Counted from the first letter of the stretch, positions 46,607-60,190 are shown. The stretch: 64,000 nucleotides of DNA from Saxidomus purpurata (GCA_022818135.1 JAFMSR010000018.1:20016595-20080594), one strand, 5' to 3'. Numbers and translations: made by a program. Notes: generated from the letters alone by a model not told the origin.

Positions 46607-48850
46607 TACTGAACTGAAACAAAGGACATCAACAAAAACATATCATATGTGTCCGTAAATTGCACAACATGCATACCTTATCACCCTTCTGACAAAGTAA
46701 CATGTTTATTAAGACTCTGTAATTTTATTTCAATTTGAACAGTTTGCACTAAAGCCCCGGATATTCATCAGGAACAATGATTTTTCATATAAGCTCTGTT
46801 AGGCAAAAATTTGAAGCAGTTCTTGCACTATACGCCCCTACGGAAGCTAGTGACCATTAGACCATAACAGGTTTTATGTTCCCCAAAGTGATAAATAGAT
46901 AAAATGGCATTCCTATGTCAGGGACCATATAACAAAGCTTTTCGAGCTTTTCTTGAATAATGATTAAACGTTCGAACATTTTACGGCACTTAATAACTCA
47001 TTTCAGGATGAATTGCCATAAACCTTTTTATATGAGCTTTTAGGTCTTAAAGCTGTGTTGAGGTAAATGTATCTGATTAAACTGTAAAATCATTTTTAGA
47101 AACTGACGAATTATACAACCCCACAATACAGCTTTGTGACTTGAAGTATGTCAACCAGTAAGAAAGGTATTGCCGTAAAACAGTATGCCAACATACCCGA
47201 GGGCGTTATTACTTCTGGAATGAGTTGTGTAAAGTATTGTTTTAATAAGCTACGCAAAATTCATGTAAGATCTTAAAAAAGTATGAACTATAAACTAAAC
47301 TTTAAAATTGAGGTTATACTTTCAAACATCTGTCTTTAACCGAAAACCTCCCTATCAAATATTTAATGATCCTAAGCCCCAAACTAATATGTCCAAGAGT
47401 TACCCCATTTATTTACAATCCGTTTATGAAAACCGATTCCGTAAAAAATCATCTGACAACCTAGAATCCAAAATGACCACCAAAGTCTGAGAAAATGACC
47501 TGTATTATCATAAAGGGTACACCTTTGTTGACAATATTAGTTTCATTTTATGTTTCATTATCTATAATGATTATAATCGGAATAAGTTTTACTGATATCA
47601 GGACCCACTTTGATACTCTTGAAACCTGTATGGCCTAGTGACTTTACCGCCAAAAGTACGTAACTTGACCGGTATTTCTTTTAGAAACACAACTTTAGTT
47701 GTACCAAAAATAATATAAATTAGTCAAGGCGTATTAAGTACTGTACAAATTGATGTAAAGGACCGTTTACAACTGTACCCAAGGTACAGCGCTGGCAAAA
47801 TGAGCCTTAAAGTTGGTCAAAATGACCCCAAATTTAAAAAACTGACTTGTACAATTTGGTTTCATGCTCACTATGTTTGCTTCTTTATAATTCGAAAAAT
47901 GTTTTGTTAGAATACATTGGTCCAGTGCTTTTATGACTTATTGACATATCTGAATACATGTAAATTTACTCATCGTTCAAAAAAGGGACAGTTACGCTCT
48001 ATGACACAACTTTGTAATTCCAAGTAACCCTCATATATAAATTGGCATAATATCTTAAGTATTTTAGTTGATGCAATTGAACCTATAAACCAAGTATAGT
48101 TAGGGTTAAAGCCCGCTCTATTGTCTTTTGGTTAAAATGTTAGCAGTTCAAGTGAGTGGGATAATATGACCCTCAAAAGACATACACGAAGTGATTTTCT
48201 TACTTTGTTCCATATTTTTGTAGTATATTGGTATTACAAACTGTTGTTTTAAAGCCAGGTATAATAATACCTGGCATAATTTGTTATCCTTATTTAACAC
48301 AGGGCTGACCATAAAATGTGCATAAATTGCGATATATCGTTACGCTGAATTGATTCAGTTTTGATATGTTTATAAATCGAAGAAACCTTTCATTATATTT
48401 CTAAATCTTATCTTAGGAAGTTTATAGCCTTTTTATATACACAATTCATCTTGTAATTTCATATATCAACTTTTTTTAACTTGGCATTTAAGTGCTCTTC
48501 AATCATGCGACAAATAATTGAATAACTGCAAAATCACTTAAAAACAATCACCGTAGTGAAAAATGGAAATTGCACAAGCCGCTCTAATATTTAGAGTAAT
48601 TTAATTAAAATTTTCATTATTTCAAGCAATTTACCTAAAAGTAACTGTGACCTGGTAAAGGTTATATTCAATAAGTTATTGATGCACATTTATCCTATCT
48701 TTTGTATTCTAGCATATTTAATGTGTGTACGAGTATAATTTTTAAATTACAGGACTGTTTGCTCTTGCAAAAACGCATGTGCGCAAATTTAATTTACAGC
48801 AGATTTGTCTATCATTATTTAACACATGGAAGTCCTGAATGCATTTTGCC
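46607..48850. other. AT-rich DNA, no gene seen
   Basis: This stretch has no evident counterpart at the same place in unit I. A 60-codon frame at 47308-47490 is the only one of note and is unsupported. Words such as AAAATGACCCCAAATTT near 47820 may belong to a repeat, but I see no second copy here. Confidence 0.4.
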
Positions 48851-51850
48851 TAATAAAACGGGTTAAGCAAGGTTCGGATAACAGGCATTAATGGGAAATC
48901 ATCGTAATATCCATTTCATTTAATTGAATATGTTTAAATAAATCATTTAAAATGCAGCCTTAAAATTATACATTTCTAAATCTATATCTTAGAGTAAATA
49001 ATGGATAGCATTTTTGCACTACATCGCATATACAAAATTCATAGCAATGAAATTTTATTAAGCTCCTACTTGGTGGTTTTATAGATCAAACTTTTCCAAA
49101 TGCATTCATTAATTGCTATTCAAGCCAGTCAAGACAATTTATCTTTCTTTTCTTAATAATTGAATAAGTCTGCTGCGGCTTGATAAAAACGCAATTGAAA
49201 ACGAATCACCGTTTTTGACCTGGGACAAATGGAAATTCCCTAGGCCAAGTAGTCTACCATATTTCAAACACTGCAAGATAATTTAAATTTGCTATAGTTG
49301 CATAACATCTGTAAACATGCGCTTGGGGAAAGTAGTGCAAGACAGACCAGATCAATCTTTTGTTTGAATGTCGCATACGATAAGAACATATTACAAATAA
49401 AAACAGTACACACAACTTCGAACGATTGCAGAAAGGTCTCTAGCTTACGGACTGCATTACACATTTTTTTCTGTTTTAGAAATTACTGCGCTGTTAGCTG
49501 ATAACGGAAGATAATCATATGCATATCAGGGAAAAGTACGGATATTTACGGAAATTTACGGAAACGTACGGGATTCGATATAAGAGTTTGTAGTTTGATT
49601 TTCAAATTTCTGATGTTATTTCATTGACAACTTTCTTATTTACGAACGATTACATATATATTTACCTAAAAATAAATTTCTTTAAAAAAAAGAAGATACA
49701 ATTTACGTACATTCCCGAGTAGGAACTCACGTGATCAAAATCACCCGCCATTTATCGAGGACGCTGCATGTCAAGGCCCAGTGAACGGTTTCACCAATTA
49801 CAACTACAAGGTAACCAAGAATCATTTTTGGTTTTCCCTGTTATACACATTGTACAGTACTGTATTTATATTTCATTGTTGGTATTGCTTTGTTTATTTC
49901 TGTTTCAAGGTCTTGTCCTTGGTACACAATAATTTTCGATCCACATCATCAGATATCGCTTGAAGTTGAACAAAGCGCAGATTGAATCATTTTTATTGTT
50001 CTCTCAAACAATATATATTGTTGACCATGTGATTATTTTTCATTTAACGTACATTTTATAATAAAACAAACTTCCCTGCCACCCATATATTTGTGAATCA
50101 TTCATTCTGTGTCATATACTAAATTTCGCCCTATGCACATTTCGACCCGCGCTTTAGGTAAGGTTCAGCGTAAATCACGAAGGTCAAAAGTTGTTTTAGG
50201 GGAGTTAATCTTTAGCCCCCAGGCTTTCAGCGCTCACAGCGCTTTGATTTATAAACTGTCTCAAAATGTTTGCACCATGTAGTCGTTCCTAATTTTATAT
50301 CGGTGATGTCTTGTTTTGTTTCCTTAATACATTATGACATGAGACGAACAACTGCATCGTTACATCACGTAAAGCAATTCTTTCAAAACGGGGTTTTGTT
50401 GTGTTTCCTGTACATAAACAGTCAGAATGTAAAGAAATAACCACATGTACTACATGTATCAAGCCAATTACTTGGCATATCTTAGAAATACTTGAATAAC
50501 TAATGTTAATATGTTTCGTGTAACATGACATTTTCCCGAAATTAACTGAAAAGAAACCAATAGTTATCGCCAAAAAGAAAATTTCGCCCCACGATTAAGT
50601 CTTACATGTAACATAAGTAAAAGTGCCATAAAATAAAATTACAAAAAGGAAAAACAAATGTGTTGCTCTTCTAAAGGCACACCAAACAGGGGACTACTCA
50701 ATAGATAAGAGACTCTGTTTTTCGAGGCGCGTACTATATGTATTGAATTTGATGTGTAGAAGTTATAATCCAAAAAGCACAGTTTTCGACATATATACTG
50801 ATATGTTATAGGTAGTGGGTAAATGATCCAAGAAGTCAAAATATAATGTCAACAAGAAGTGAATGAGGTCTTAAATCATCATACCATACAGAACTGTATT
50901 TTTTTTGTGTTTGTCATATACATGTATATTAGTTTCCAGAAGCTAGATACAAATTCGATACAATACGTGACAGGAAGATAATTGGTACATATTTTTCCCG
51001 CAAAATATTTCATACGATCTGTCACATCATTGACCTATTGACTCGTTTGTTCCTAGAGCTGGTACGTCCATCTATAATTTCATGCTAAAAAGTGTTCTGC
51101 AGTTAGCAATATTTTCTTTATATAAAGCAGTTCTATTTAATGTTGAAAAGCGCATATTAGTGAATCAATGTAATGCAGACAGTTATGTAATGTTGATTAA
51201 TATCAAGGCTTATATTAATTCAAATTCAGTGCTATCAGTTTTTGTCCTATTCAAAGTATTTAAATCACAACGTTTTTAGCGCTAAATTACTTTTTTGTCA
51301 ACTTGTCGAACATCATTCAATCTTTAAGACTGTCGAACAAATGCGTTATTGTTTGGACGGTTGACCTAAAAACAAATAACTTCTGATGCTTTCAACATAA
51401 ACGGATTATAAGGATACAATGGTAAATAAACTTTGTTAATACAAAGATTTTCGAAAAGTCAGCAAAGTTTTCCATTCCTTTGCAAATATGTTGCGACAAA
51501 CTATGTTGTAGGCCTATTGATACGAACTAAAAAGAAATACAAATTTCAGCTGTAAAAAAAACAGTGTATTCATTACCAAATATCTAGATTTAATTTCAGA
51601 TTTAGTTTGACGTCTAAACTTCCTACGCTATTTGAAAAATCGAGTTAAATATTTTCTCTTCCAAATGAAGAAATTTCCCATGACGACAGCCTTAACATAC
51701 GTTAATTTGAAAACGTCGTTTCCTTAATTTCCTGGCATTAATTCATAGTAGAGGAAGACAATGGTTTTATTTTAATATAAGAACCAGAAAGAAGTGCAAA
51801 AAATATTTCAAAGCAGAAATTAAACTAATCTGTAACTTCAATTGTGTTGT
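48851..51850 (+). repeat. Duplicated sub-unit 3 (blocks B-D, unit II)
   Basis: It carries block B (49020-49205), block C (50830-51070) and block D (51530-51830) in the order seen in sub-units 1 and 2. Block C is especially well kept: CGATACAATACGTGACAGGA and ATTTCATACGATCTGTCACA are shared with 36.4 kb. Frames at 49264-49501, 50295-50573 and 51082-51279 are not matched by open frames in the other copies. Confidence 0.75.
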
Positions 51851-52255
51851 CAAGCACAACACAATTAAACATATGACTTGTACATTTAGACGATCTCCAT
51901 ACACAGCTTTCGGCAACTGTCTACATATAGAAATTAAGCATAGCGGCATTATACAAATATGTTATTTTCATAAATCCTGGACTGCACTCATAGGCCAACC
52001 ATTGGTCTGTTTCTGCGAGTAATAATCTTTGAAAACTGAACAGTTATATAACCTACATTTCAACATAATTATAGAAGAATCATTTAATATATAATCACGA
52101 AATTATATAAATCGAATATCTATACGATTTTCAAGCCAGATGTCTTTTCGTTTCAGTTATTTTACTAGGAAAAAATCTACAAAAAATAAATAAAATCATC
52201 ATGAAGTCCTCTTTTTGATATACTATGCTGAAGTCACTATTGTGTGTTAAATGAT

Positions 52256-53344
52256 TTCACCACCTTTAACCGAATATTATATTAGAATGTCATAAAGGGA
52301 TATGTTTCTTCAAACGGCCCCTGCTTGGAGAGAGTAGTTTTTAAAATCTAGATATCCGATAAAGGTCAAAACAGTTTTTAAATTAAAACAAAAAAAAATT
52401 TCAAAACACCCCAAAAAAAATTTTAAAAACATATATCCCCTAAAAAAAAAAGTCTTTCAATTAATTAAAAAATCTGAGTCAGTCTTAAAAATGATTTGTA
52501 AATATAAAGTTATAAATCGCAATGAACACGCATACGCATAATTCGAACTGGTTTATAACAGTTTTGCTTGCTAAATGTAATATTCTGTAAATATAAATCA
52601 ACTCATTCATAGTTTCGCTTTAAGTTTCTTTCTCACATAAACGTATCGTCAGACGTTGCCTTCAAATCGTAATTCTTGTAAATGCCATCACACATTTATG
52701 AATTAAAGCTGCTCGCTCTCAGTTACCGTTGAAAAAATATTTAAAAAGAAAAATCCACATTCTTATTCATAAATATAAAACTAAAAGCTAGAAAAAAATT
52801 ATAAGCAAAAATCTAGGTCGGAATTTGCAGAAATCGATTGAAAAGGTCGGTTACACGGCACCGCTACACTATATGTTTATATTGAAATTTCAAAAGCGTT
52901 TGCAACGCTTTTGAATTTGGGAGCGTATTTTTTTAAATTTAAAAATATACGTGACATGAATTTATACTGAAGCCTTTTTATATGACTATATGTTTTGAAA
53001 TACGTTATTTACATACAGTTTCAAGAACTTAATTTTTTTATCAAAATCTGAGAGCGAGCAGCTTTAATGACCGGTGAATACAAACTAGTTATTATTGTAT
53101 GTAAACAAAACTCCGTTATGACCTTAATCGGATATTCAGATTTTAAAACATTGATCGTGTTATTGTCTTCAATTGTCTAGAAATTATTTAATGTATTAAT
53201 TAAAATACTCCGTTTTGACCTTTATCGGATATCTAAAGTTAAAATACTACTCACACCAAGCAGGTTTCGTTAGAAGAATCATATCCCTTTTACTACATCA
53301 CTCTGTGATGACATTCTTATAGAATATTCGGTTAAAGGTGATAC
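52256..53344. mobile_element. Long-TIR (foldback) element
   Basis: The left part (52256 to about 52390) is the reverse complement of about 53205-53344: CACCTTTAACCGAATATT and its inverse mark the ends, then AGAATGTCAT, GGGATATG, TGCTTGG and AGATATCCGATAAAGGTCAA. A third copy of the CCGATAAAGG-type word lies near 53125. The interior holds a separate MITE (52706-53064). There is no open frame of note. Confidence 0.8.
52706..53064. mobile_element. MITE nested in the foldback element
   Basis: Perfect TIRs AAGCTGCTCGCTCTCAG at 52706-52722 and its inverse at 53048-53064, each bordered by TA (52704-52705 and 53065-53066). It is 359 bp, AT-rich and non-coding. The TA duplication suggests a Tc1/mariner-type parent. 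Confidence 0.85.
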
Positions 53345-53418
53345 AATCATAAAATGCCTTGGTAGAAAGATATAATTATATATACGAGCCTTAAAATATT
53401 TTGAATTCACTGCAGAAA

Positions 53419-54610
53419 CCACAGGTGGAAGGAACATACCTTTGACTTTTTTTTCTTAAGCTAATGTCTTTTTCTATGCATTTTAAAATTGATATCAGAA
53501 TAAATAAAAAAAAAATTGAATTTTTTTTTTCCTTCATAGCTCTTCACTATATACAATGTACAAGGTTCCCAACACACTCTGTATGAAAACAAGCATGTCG
53601 CTCCGAAAAACTCTTCCATTTCTTTCAAATTTGAGTTACGTTAAACAAATTTGAACGAATTTTAGAGGGAAATGATAGAGCTTTAAGAAAAAGTTTACTT
53701 CAATGGAAAATTCCAAGCCGTTTTCATTCTACAAGGAAAATACCAACGCTGATATAGCGATTTTCGCTCAAACCAGAAAAATGTCACACATATTCCGACA
53801 GTGATTTTCGCTAAATTCTCCACTAATATTGCGGTACTGCGAAAGGCAACCATCAAAACAAGAAAAATATATTATTACACTACAAATCATGTCGTAGATT
53901 GTACCTTTACACCAATGTGTTCGATGCTACAGCGGATTTTTCAGTTTTTGTAATTGTCAAAATATATAAGCGGCCATGAAGGTCCGAGAGGTTGCGCAGT
54001 GATTTGTAACAGCTATTCAAGGACATTATCAAAACATATCCGAAGGCGATTGAAAGTAAAAGTAAAAGCATTTCGTCAAAATAAAAAATGAAAAATCCGC
54101 CGTAGCATCGTACCCATTTTGAGTAAAAGTACGATCTACGACATGATTTGTAGTCTAAACATATATATTGCATGTTTTGATTGTTTCCTGTCGCAGTACC
54201 GCAATATAAATAGAGAATTTAGCGAAAATCACCGTTTGGAAAATGTGTGACATTTTTCTGGTTTGAGCGAAAATCGCTCTATTGCTTTGGCATTTTCGCG
54301 TGTAGAACGAAAACGGCTTGGAATTTTCCATTGAAGTAAACTTTTTCTTGAAGCTCTATCAGTTCCCTCTAAAATTCGTTCAAATTTGTTTAACGTAACT
54401 TAAATTTGAAAGAAATGGAAGAGTTTTTCGGAGCGACATGCTTGTTTTCATACAGAGTGTGTTGGGAACCTTGTATATAGTAAAGAGCTATGAAGGAAAA
54501 AAAAATTTTTTTTCAATTTTTTTTTTATTTATTCTGATATCAATTTTAAAATGCATAGAAAAAGACATTAGCTAAAGAAAAAAAAAAAAGTTTCCCCTTC
54601 AACCTGCGCC
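53419..54610. mobile_element. Giant foldback, ~530-bp arms
   Basis: Bases 53419 to about 53948 are closely matched by the reverse complement of about 54083-54610, leaving a ~135-bp loop. Matching landmarks include CTATGCATTTTAAAATTGAT, GTTCCCAACACACTCTGTAT, AACTCTTCCATTTCTTTCAA and TTTACTTCAATGGAAAATTC with their inverses. Differences are scattered small changes. The 88-codon minus-strand frame (53907-54173) spans the loop and has no known domain. It could be a Foldback-type element or an inverted duplication. Confidence 0.9.
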
Positions 54611-54889
54611 TAGAAACATGCTTGAAGATACACTTGTAGTACACTTTCGCATACGCGAAGATCCTTTAAAAGCAAACGCACATGTACGCAATATCATTTC
54701 CATAAGCAAGACGTTACTTTGCCTTAAAGTTTATAATTTGTATGAGGAATTATACGAAGTCAATGGAATGCAGAGAATACTAAAGTTATTTTTTGCAAAT
54801 GCCTTGTAGTATTGTAACTCAGTAACACATAACATATATTAAGATTCTGCGAAAACATTTACATTGTAATCTGAACTTTTTCTCCTTAC

Positions 54890-55450
54890 GTTGGACCTTA
54901 AAGTTCAAGGAAACCTGGACTGTAAAAATGTACTGTTTTGTTTGAAAACCTTTATACAATATCCGCTTGCATGCATGCACATTTTACATAATATTTGAAA
55001 ATTCTTCAAGCTATGGAAGTTTGTTATCATTTACAAATTCAATTCTTTGCTAGGACGTTATTTTTACTTTATGATAAAATCTTAATCCTATGTCAGTATG
55101 CCCTTATTGAAAAGTATATCAACAGTTATACCACTGCATAGTGACAGAAGACAAATAAACTGTCTGCGATGGAATACTGAAACACAAAAAATATTGAACG
55201 GACCCGAGTTTCTGTCAATTAGTCTGGAATTTATAGTATGATCGATATTCTTTTATATTTTATAAAACAAAGAGATAGGTATAGAAGTGCAGAATTCCCC
55301 ATCAGTAAAGCTATAGGAAATGTTTAAAACAGCAAAACAGTAATACATAGAATTTATATGATCTGATTTGCTTCATATGATTACATATATGTAAATATCC
55401 TTCATTTCTTTAACAAGCGAGACTTGATATGTGCTCCCATATCAATATTT
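54890..55450 (+). repeat. Block X of sub-unit 3
   Basis: It matches 33640-34130 and 59760-60170 (AAATAAAC followed by GTCTG and GATGGA, TTTCTGTCAAT, ATCGATAT, CTTTTATTTCAT-type and AATAAAGCT words). The 63-codon frame at 54618-54809 lies just before it and is unsupported. Confidence 0.7.
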
Positions 55451-55828
55451 CATGCCAATATAAAAAATAATGTTGAAATTTATTGATTTATAATTAGAAA
55501 ATAAGATATGTTTTATTGACAAAGGCAGTGGAGCTGTGATTAATTTTCTGTAATACATCAGAATGTAACAGTTTAATGTATAAATTCAAGTTAGGAGCAT
55601 TAAATATTACGTATCGTATATTAGTGCTTTATCGTTTGTACCTGTTTCCCATATCATCAACGCCCCCAGAAGAGGTTAGTTATTTTAGGTTTCGGAGGAT
55701 AATGCAAGATACAGAAAGCGTCCAAATTCCAGAGACACCCCTGGTTCTTATACATGCCAGGTGTATAGCACCCATACATGGGACCTCGGTTTTAGTCTCA
55801 TCCGAACGACTGTTAGTAATTTTAGTTG

Positions 55829-55904
55829 GTCAGCCCCGGAAATCGTACCCGCTACCCCGAGTTTACAAGTCTCTTGCTCTACGGATTGAGCTAACCGGGC
55901 TGAC
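55829..55904 (-). mobile_element. tRNA-like SINE head or tRNA pseudogene
   Basis: On the minus strand it reads GCCCGGTTAGCTCAATCCGT then AGAGCAAGAGACTTG. This is the layout of a tRNA of the lysine type (A-box GTTAGCTCA, D-stem GCTC/GAGC, B-box-like GGTACGATTTC). The outer ends GTCAGCC and GGCTGAC can pair as an acceptor stem. The anticodon and T stems are broken by mismatches, so a functional tRNA is unlikely. The 117-codon plus-strand frame 55576-55929 runs through it and is rejected. Confidence 0.6.
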
Positions 55905-55929
55905 AAATAAATATTACACAATATCATAA

Positions 55930-57234
55930 GTTTGATATATCAGCAGGATGTTTATATTTGGCATTAGAACGGATATAATGAAAACAACCTAACAATTAAT
56001 TGCCACAAACATTTTAACACCATTTCATTTGTATGGTGTGAAAGATTGGGCAATCCATTCAACACATAAAGATCAAAGTAAACCAGATCAAAACTAATGC
56101 TATTTATCCATAATTAAAATGCATGTGAACCGTTTATTCCGGTTTACATTATGTAATAGGCAAATAATTACATGTTCAATTTGATTCGTACTACCAAACA
56201 TTTATATGTCATCAAAGACTGTTTAAATTGATTTCGATAATTCCATTTTTTTCTGCTTCATCCTTTTTTGCTGATATCTGAAGTCGATAGATTATGCGTA
56301 GTCATTTTCCTTGTCTTTGACGAGTTGTTATAATAAAGATGAGTTGAAATATGTCCAAAGAAGTATTAAGATAAGTTATGACACAATGCTTGATATCTTT
56401 CTGGCCAAAGAGAATCATAAGTATAGGTGTATTTGTTCACGGGATGTTGATCGTTTTATAGCAAATTACGAGGTGAAAGTTCTTGTGGTCATTGAGCAAT
56501 AAATTCAACATTAATTTTACACATCTAAACGCTAACAATAAATTATAAATGTAAACATATAATGCTTGTTCATCAAAGATAAAACGAAATGCAAACCCTG
56601 ATTTTGGCAAAAACAAATTAAAAAAAAAACAATTTCTTGATTCAATTGCTCTCTGCGATTTTGACATCTTAAAATTTTGGTCAAGTTTGATTCCCGTATT
56701 GCATGAATACCGGCAATATTCCGTTGGTTTCGTATTTGACACTATTGCCTGATATGTCATTTCTTCAAAGAATTTACGTTAAGCAGGCAATTGGGCAATT
56801 GATATGCATATTAAAGCACGTTATTTTTGTTTCAGATATTACACAAGGTACATGTATCGTCGTTATAACTGCCGATGTGCCTGGTAAAGGTTTAATGCAC
56901 CATAAATAACACAGTACCTTGAAAGCACTTACAAAAACCGCTGTGTCACATACATTTGAGTGAGCTTTTGTGATTATGTGACGTACTAATGACTGTTATA
57001 AAATGTCACTAACACACATATAACATCTGATAAGCAACAAATCAAATACAAGTTTAACATTGTATGTTATTCAATTGACTACGCCGTGAAACCGAAGTGC
57101 ATGTTGCCTTGACAAACAAAATATATAGATATAATGATATATAACATGTCAGCTTATCTCTTACCTCTGATGTAAATGTATTGAAGCGACATACAAAATA
57201 TAATGTTCTATATTTGCAACCTACTCCTACGTGT
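55930..57234. other. AT-rich DNA, no gene seen
   Basis: Frames at 56311-56502, 56437-56760, 56703-56909 and 57054-57269 were looked at. None shows a domain or conservation in the duplicated copies. Confidence 0.4.
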
Positions 57235-57610
57235 AGCGGTAATTTCATCTGTAATGTATCATAATTCACTACTAAATAATCAATTTAAATTTCAAATTTA
57301 GTTTGACGCTTAAACTTCCACCAATTGTAGTTCAAGTAATTAAGTTCCCCATTAGCTCTTTCAAATGAGGGAATTTCCCATGGCGACAGGCCAAGCCTAT
57401 ATCAGTCGGAAAACATCATTTTTTAATTTCCTGGTGTGAATCTTATTGTAGAGAAAAGACAATAATTAATGTCTAATACAAGAAAATGTTTCCACTGAAC
57501 TACATTTGTTTGTGAAAGTACCAGAAATATTTTAGTAAAAAAGTACATTGTCACTTCATGCTAACTATTTTGGCAGGTACACCACTTATAAACATATCGT
57601 TTTCACAATT
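57235..57610 (+). repeat. Block D, fourth copy (sub-unit 4)
   Basis: It matches 30700-31050 (TTTCATCTGTAATGTATC, CAAATTTAGTTTGACG, TTTCAAATGAGG, ACTTATAAACA) more closely than it matches the other two D copies. Confidence 0.75.
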
Positions 57611-57894
57611 GTGTTATGTTAACCAGATACCGTTACATTTATATGTGATGTGGTAAATACGATATACATATTGTTAATTAACGACCAAATGAATGCCTTT
57701 CATTACGGTTATATAGTGAAAAGAGGCCAAGTAGTTATATGTCATTAAATAATATGTCAAAGTAGAGGGTTTTATTAACAACAACAGTACCACAACCTAC
57801 ATGTACATCATTGTATTTATTATGATTAGATCAATTTCGATTTACTGCAAAATCAATTATACTTTGGGACTCTCAGCCAAGGTTTGAGAAATAC

Positions 57895-58130
57895 TAAAAA
57901 CAAAAATGATATCAAACAGGGAATGCCACGTACCAAAAACGTAGCCTCCCCAAAACGAGCCCCACAGCACCCAGAACACACACACACACACACACAAACA
58001 TACACTACCAACACACACTAGCATACAAAGCAAACACACGAGGACAAACGAACATTAAAGGAACTGTGGGGCCCGCCTTGGAACGGTCTGGCAAAAACAC
58101 CACTGGGGCTTAACCGGTTTATGGTGCGCA
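57895..58130 (+). repeat. Dispersed repeat with (CA)n core, copy 2
   Basis: It begins near ATCAAACAGGGAATGCCACG and shares the whole layout of 26250-26515, with several small deletions in the right half (for example in the CGCCTTGGAACGGTC region). Overlapping Cys/Val-rich frames come from the CA repeat. Confidence 0.85.
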
Positions 58131-59759
58131 CCCAACCTCCCTCTTATCCCCACCCACAATATCTTTAAACAAGGACACATGAACAATATAATCGCAATGA
58201 CAAAAACGTCCCATCACGTGTTTACTGATTCCAAATTGCATGTAAATTGTCCTTTTGCACTGAATATGTTGGAAATTGTTTTATCTTAAGCATTTATACA
58301 GACTTAAATCGCAACACATTCTCGTAGTGACGGTGTAGTATTGACAGCATCGTCTAAGAGAAATAAATTAGTTTGAGTACCCTAACTAGACATTGCTGCC
58401 GAGACTGTAGCGTCATTTAATCGAAATCAATTTAAAATTGTCACGGTAAACTGTTTACTTTAACTTGTTTATATTACCGGTAGGTTTCCTATGTTTGCAT
58501 TATATCATTTGACACTACAATCTATATGTCGGTCTATGGTAACAAAATCATTGCGCACGCAATGTTGTCTGGTTCTAGAGCAGAGCGCATCAATACAATA
58601 AACTTAATGATGATTTTATTCATTTGTTCTAACAGTGGTCTCACTGATTAAACAACAAAGCATATCTATCGTTAAAAATCAGACGTCTGGCTTGAAAATC
58701 TGATAAAGGTTTGCTTTATACTATATAATTATTAAACAAATGATCAGTTATGATTCTTGAAATAAGATCAGATGTGTGCGTGACCACTAGTCAATGAAAA
58801 TAAATTGCAGATGCAGGCCTACGATTAACGTTAAATGTGAAAAAAGACGAGTTTGTTTACGACAGCTACGCACTTATATTTACTTGAAGGACTAACTGTA
58901 GCAAGGTGTAAGTAAAGAACTAACTCTATTATCAATATTTTTGTTACGTTTTCCTGTAAGATTTGCTGGTTTTATCTGCCTTTTTATCACACTTAATATT
59001 GTGATCATCCTGTTATCATCGTATTGTGTTTCGTCAACCTTTGTTACCATTTTACTCTAAACACTAATTGGTATTGGCCTATACAGAAAAGTTGTGGTTA
59101 CTGGATGGGTATATTCCAAAGCCACATGCAGTTTTCCATATATGGCTATTGAAAAGATTTAAAGTGTTCTGATTTGGAATGATCGGTTAACGTTTTAGAA
59201 AAGTAAACAAAGATGTCCCGTGAGTGATTGTCTACTTAAATTCCTCAAAAGTAATTGATTTCTTTTAAGAATTGCTGCCAATACCGCAATCCATATGACG
59301 ATGACGTCGTTAAAATTACGTCATGTTTGCGATGCTTTCTGATGACGTTTACCGCAATTTTCGACATTTCATTCAAATAAACTCAGCAAAAATAGAGTTT
59401 GAGACATAAAAAAACAACAGAAAAATTGTTGGTACCGATGTAATATCACACTAATTTTACTCGTGAACACCCAAAGAAGTTATTTTCACTCGTGAAAAGT
59501 CACCCTAATACCAAACACCTTTTCAGATTTAAACATCTTCATCGAAAAGGACAAAAAATGAAATAGGTTTCTTAGAAGAATTATGTGATAACGATTTTGT
59601 TTTTGTCCATGGAATTCAAAGATCCGATTAATTGAATAGTGTTACATTACCAAGCCGGGTATGATTTAATAATAGCTTTTTGGTTTTATTTGCACATTAC
59701 GGATAGTTAGACGTCTGCGAAACCTTTTCTTTCAATTCGTCATTTCGTTACACCAAAAT
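58131..59759. other. AT-rich DNA, no gene seen
   Basis: No frame above 60 codons is present, and I noticed no inverted or tandem repeat. Confidence 0.4.
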
Positions 59760-60170
59760 ATAAATCTGAACTACTTGTACAAAATCAACCTTTCTGTTTG
59801 AAAATCTTTACATGATCTTTTGCTGTGAAACATCTCTCACTGAAAGCAGCAAATAATGTGTGTGTTGTCACTTTCAAATTTCAGCTTTATCCAATACATT
59901 ATTTTCTTCGTCAAATAATCTAAATCCTATGTCAAGAGAAGAACACTTTTACAACGCCGCAGTGACATAAGGCAAATAAACCGTCTGAGATGGATCACAA
60001 AACAGGAGAAATATTAAACAGACTTGAGTTCCTGTCAATTGATATGAAACTTACAAAATTGATATATATCATTTTATTTCATTGATTTTCTGCAAATCAA
60101 AACCAAGACTAGGACAAAAAATGCGAATATTTTCCCGCAGGAATACTTAAAGAAAATTGGAACAATACAT
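59760..60170 (+). repeat. Block X, third copy (sub-unit 4)
   Basis: It matches 54890-55450 and 33640-34130 (CTGTTTGAAAA, AATCCTATGTCA, GTGACA, AAATAAACCGTCTGAGATGG). It ends just before the GTAT microsatellite. Confidence 0.7.
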
Positions 60171-60190
60171 GGTGTCACTCAATACTACAG

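Noticed and set aside
55829..55904. Functional tRNA gene
   Set aside because: The acceptor and D arms look good, but the anticodon and T stems are mismatched, so SINE or pseudogene is more likely.
55576..55929. 117-codon plus-strand frame
   Set aside because: Its second half is the antisense of a tRNA-derived sequence.
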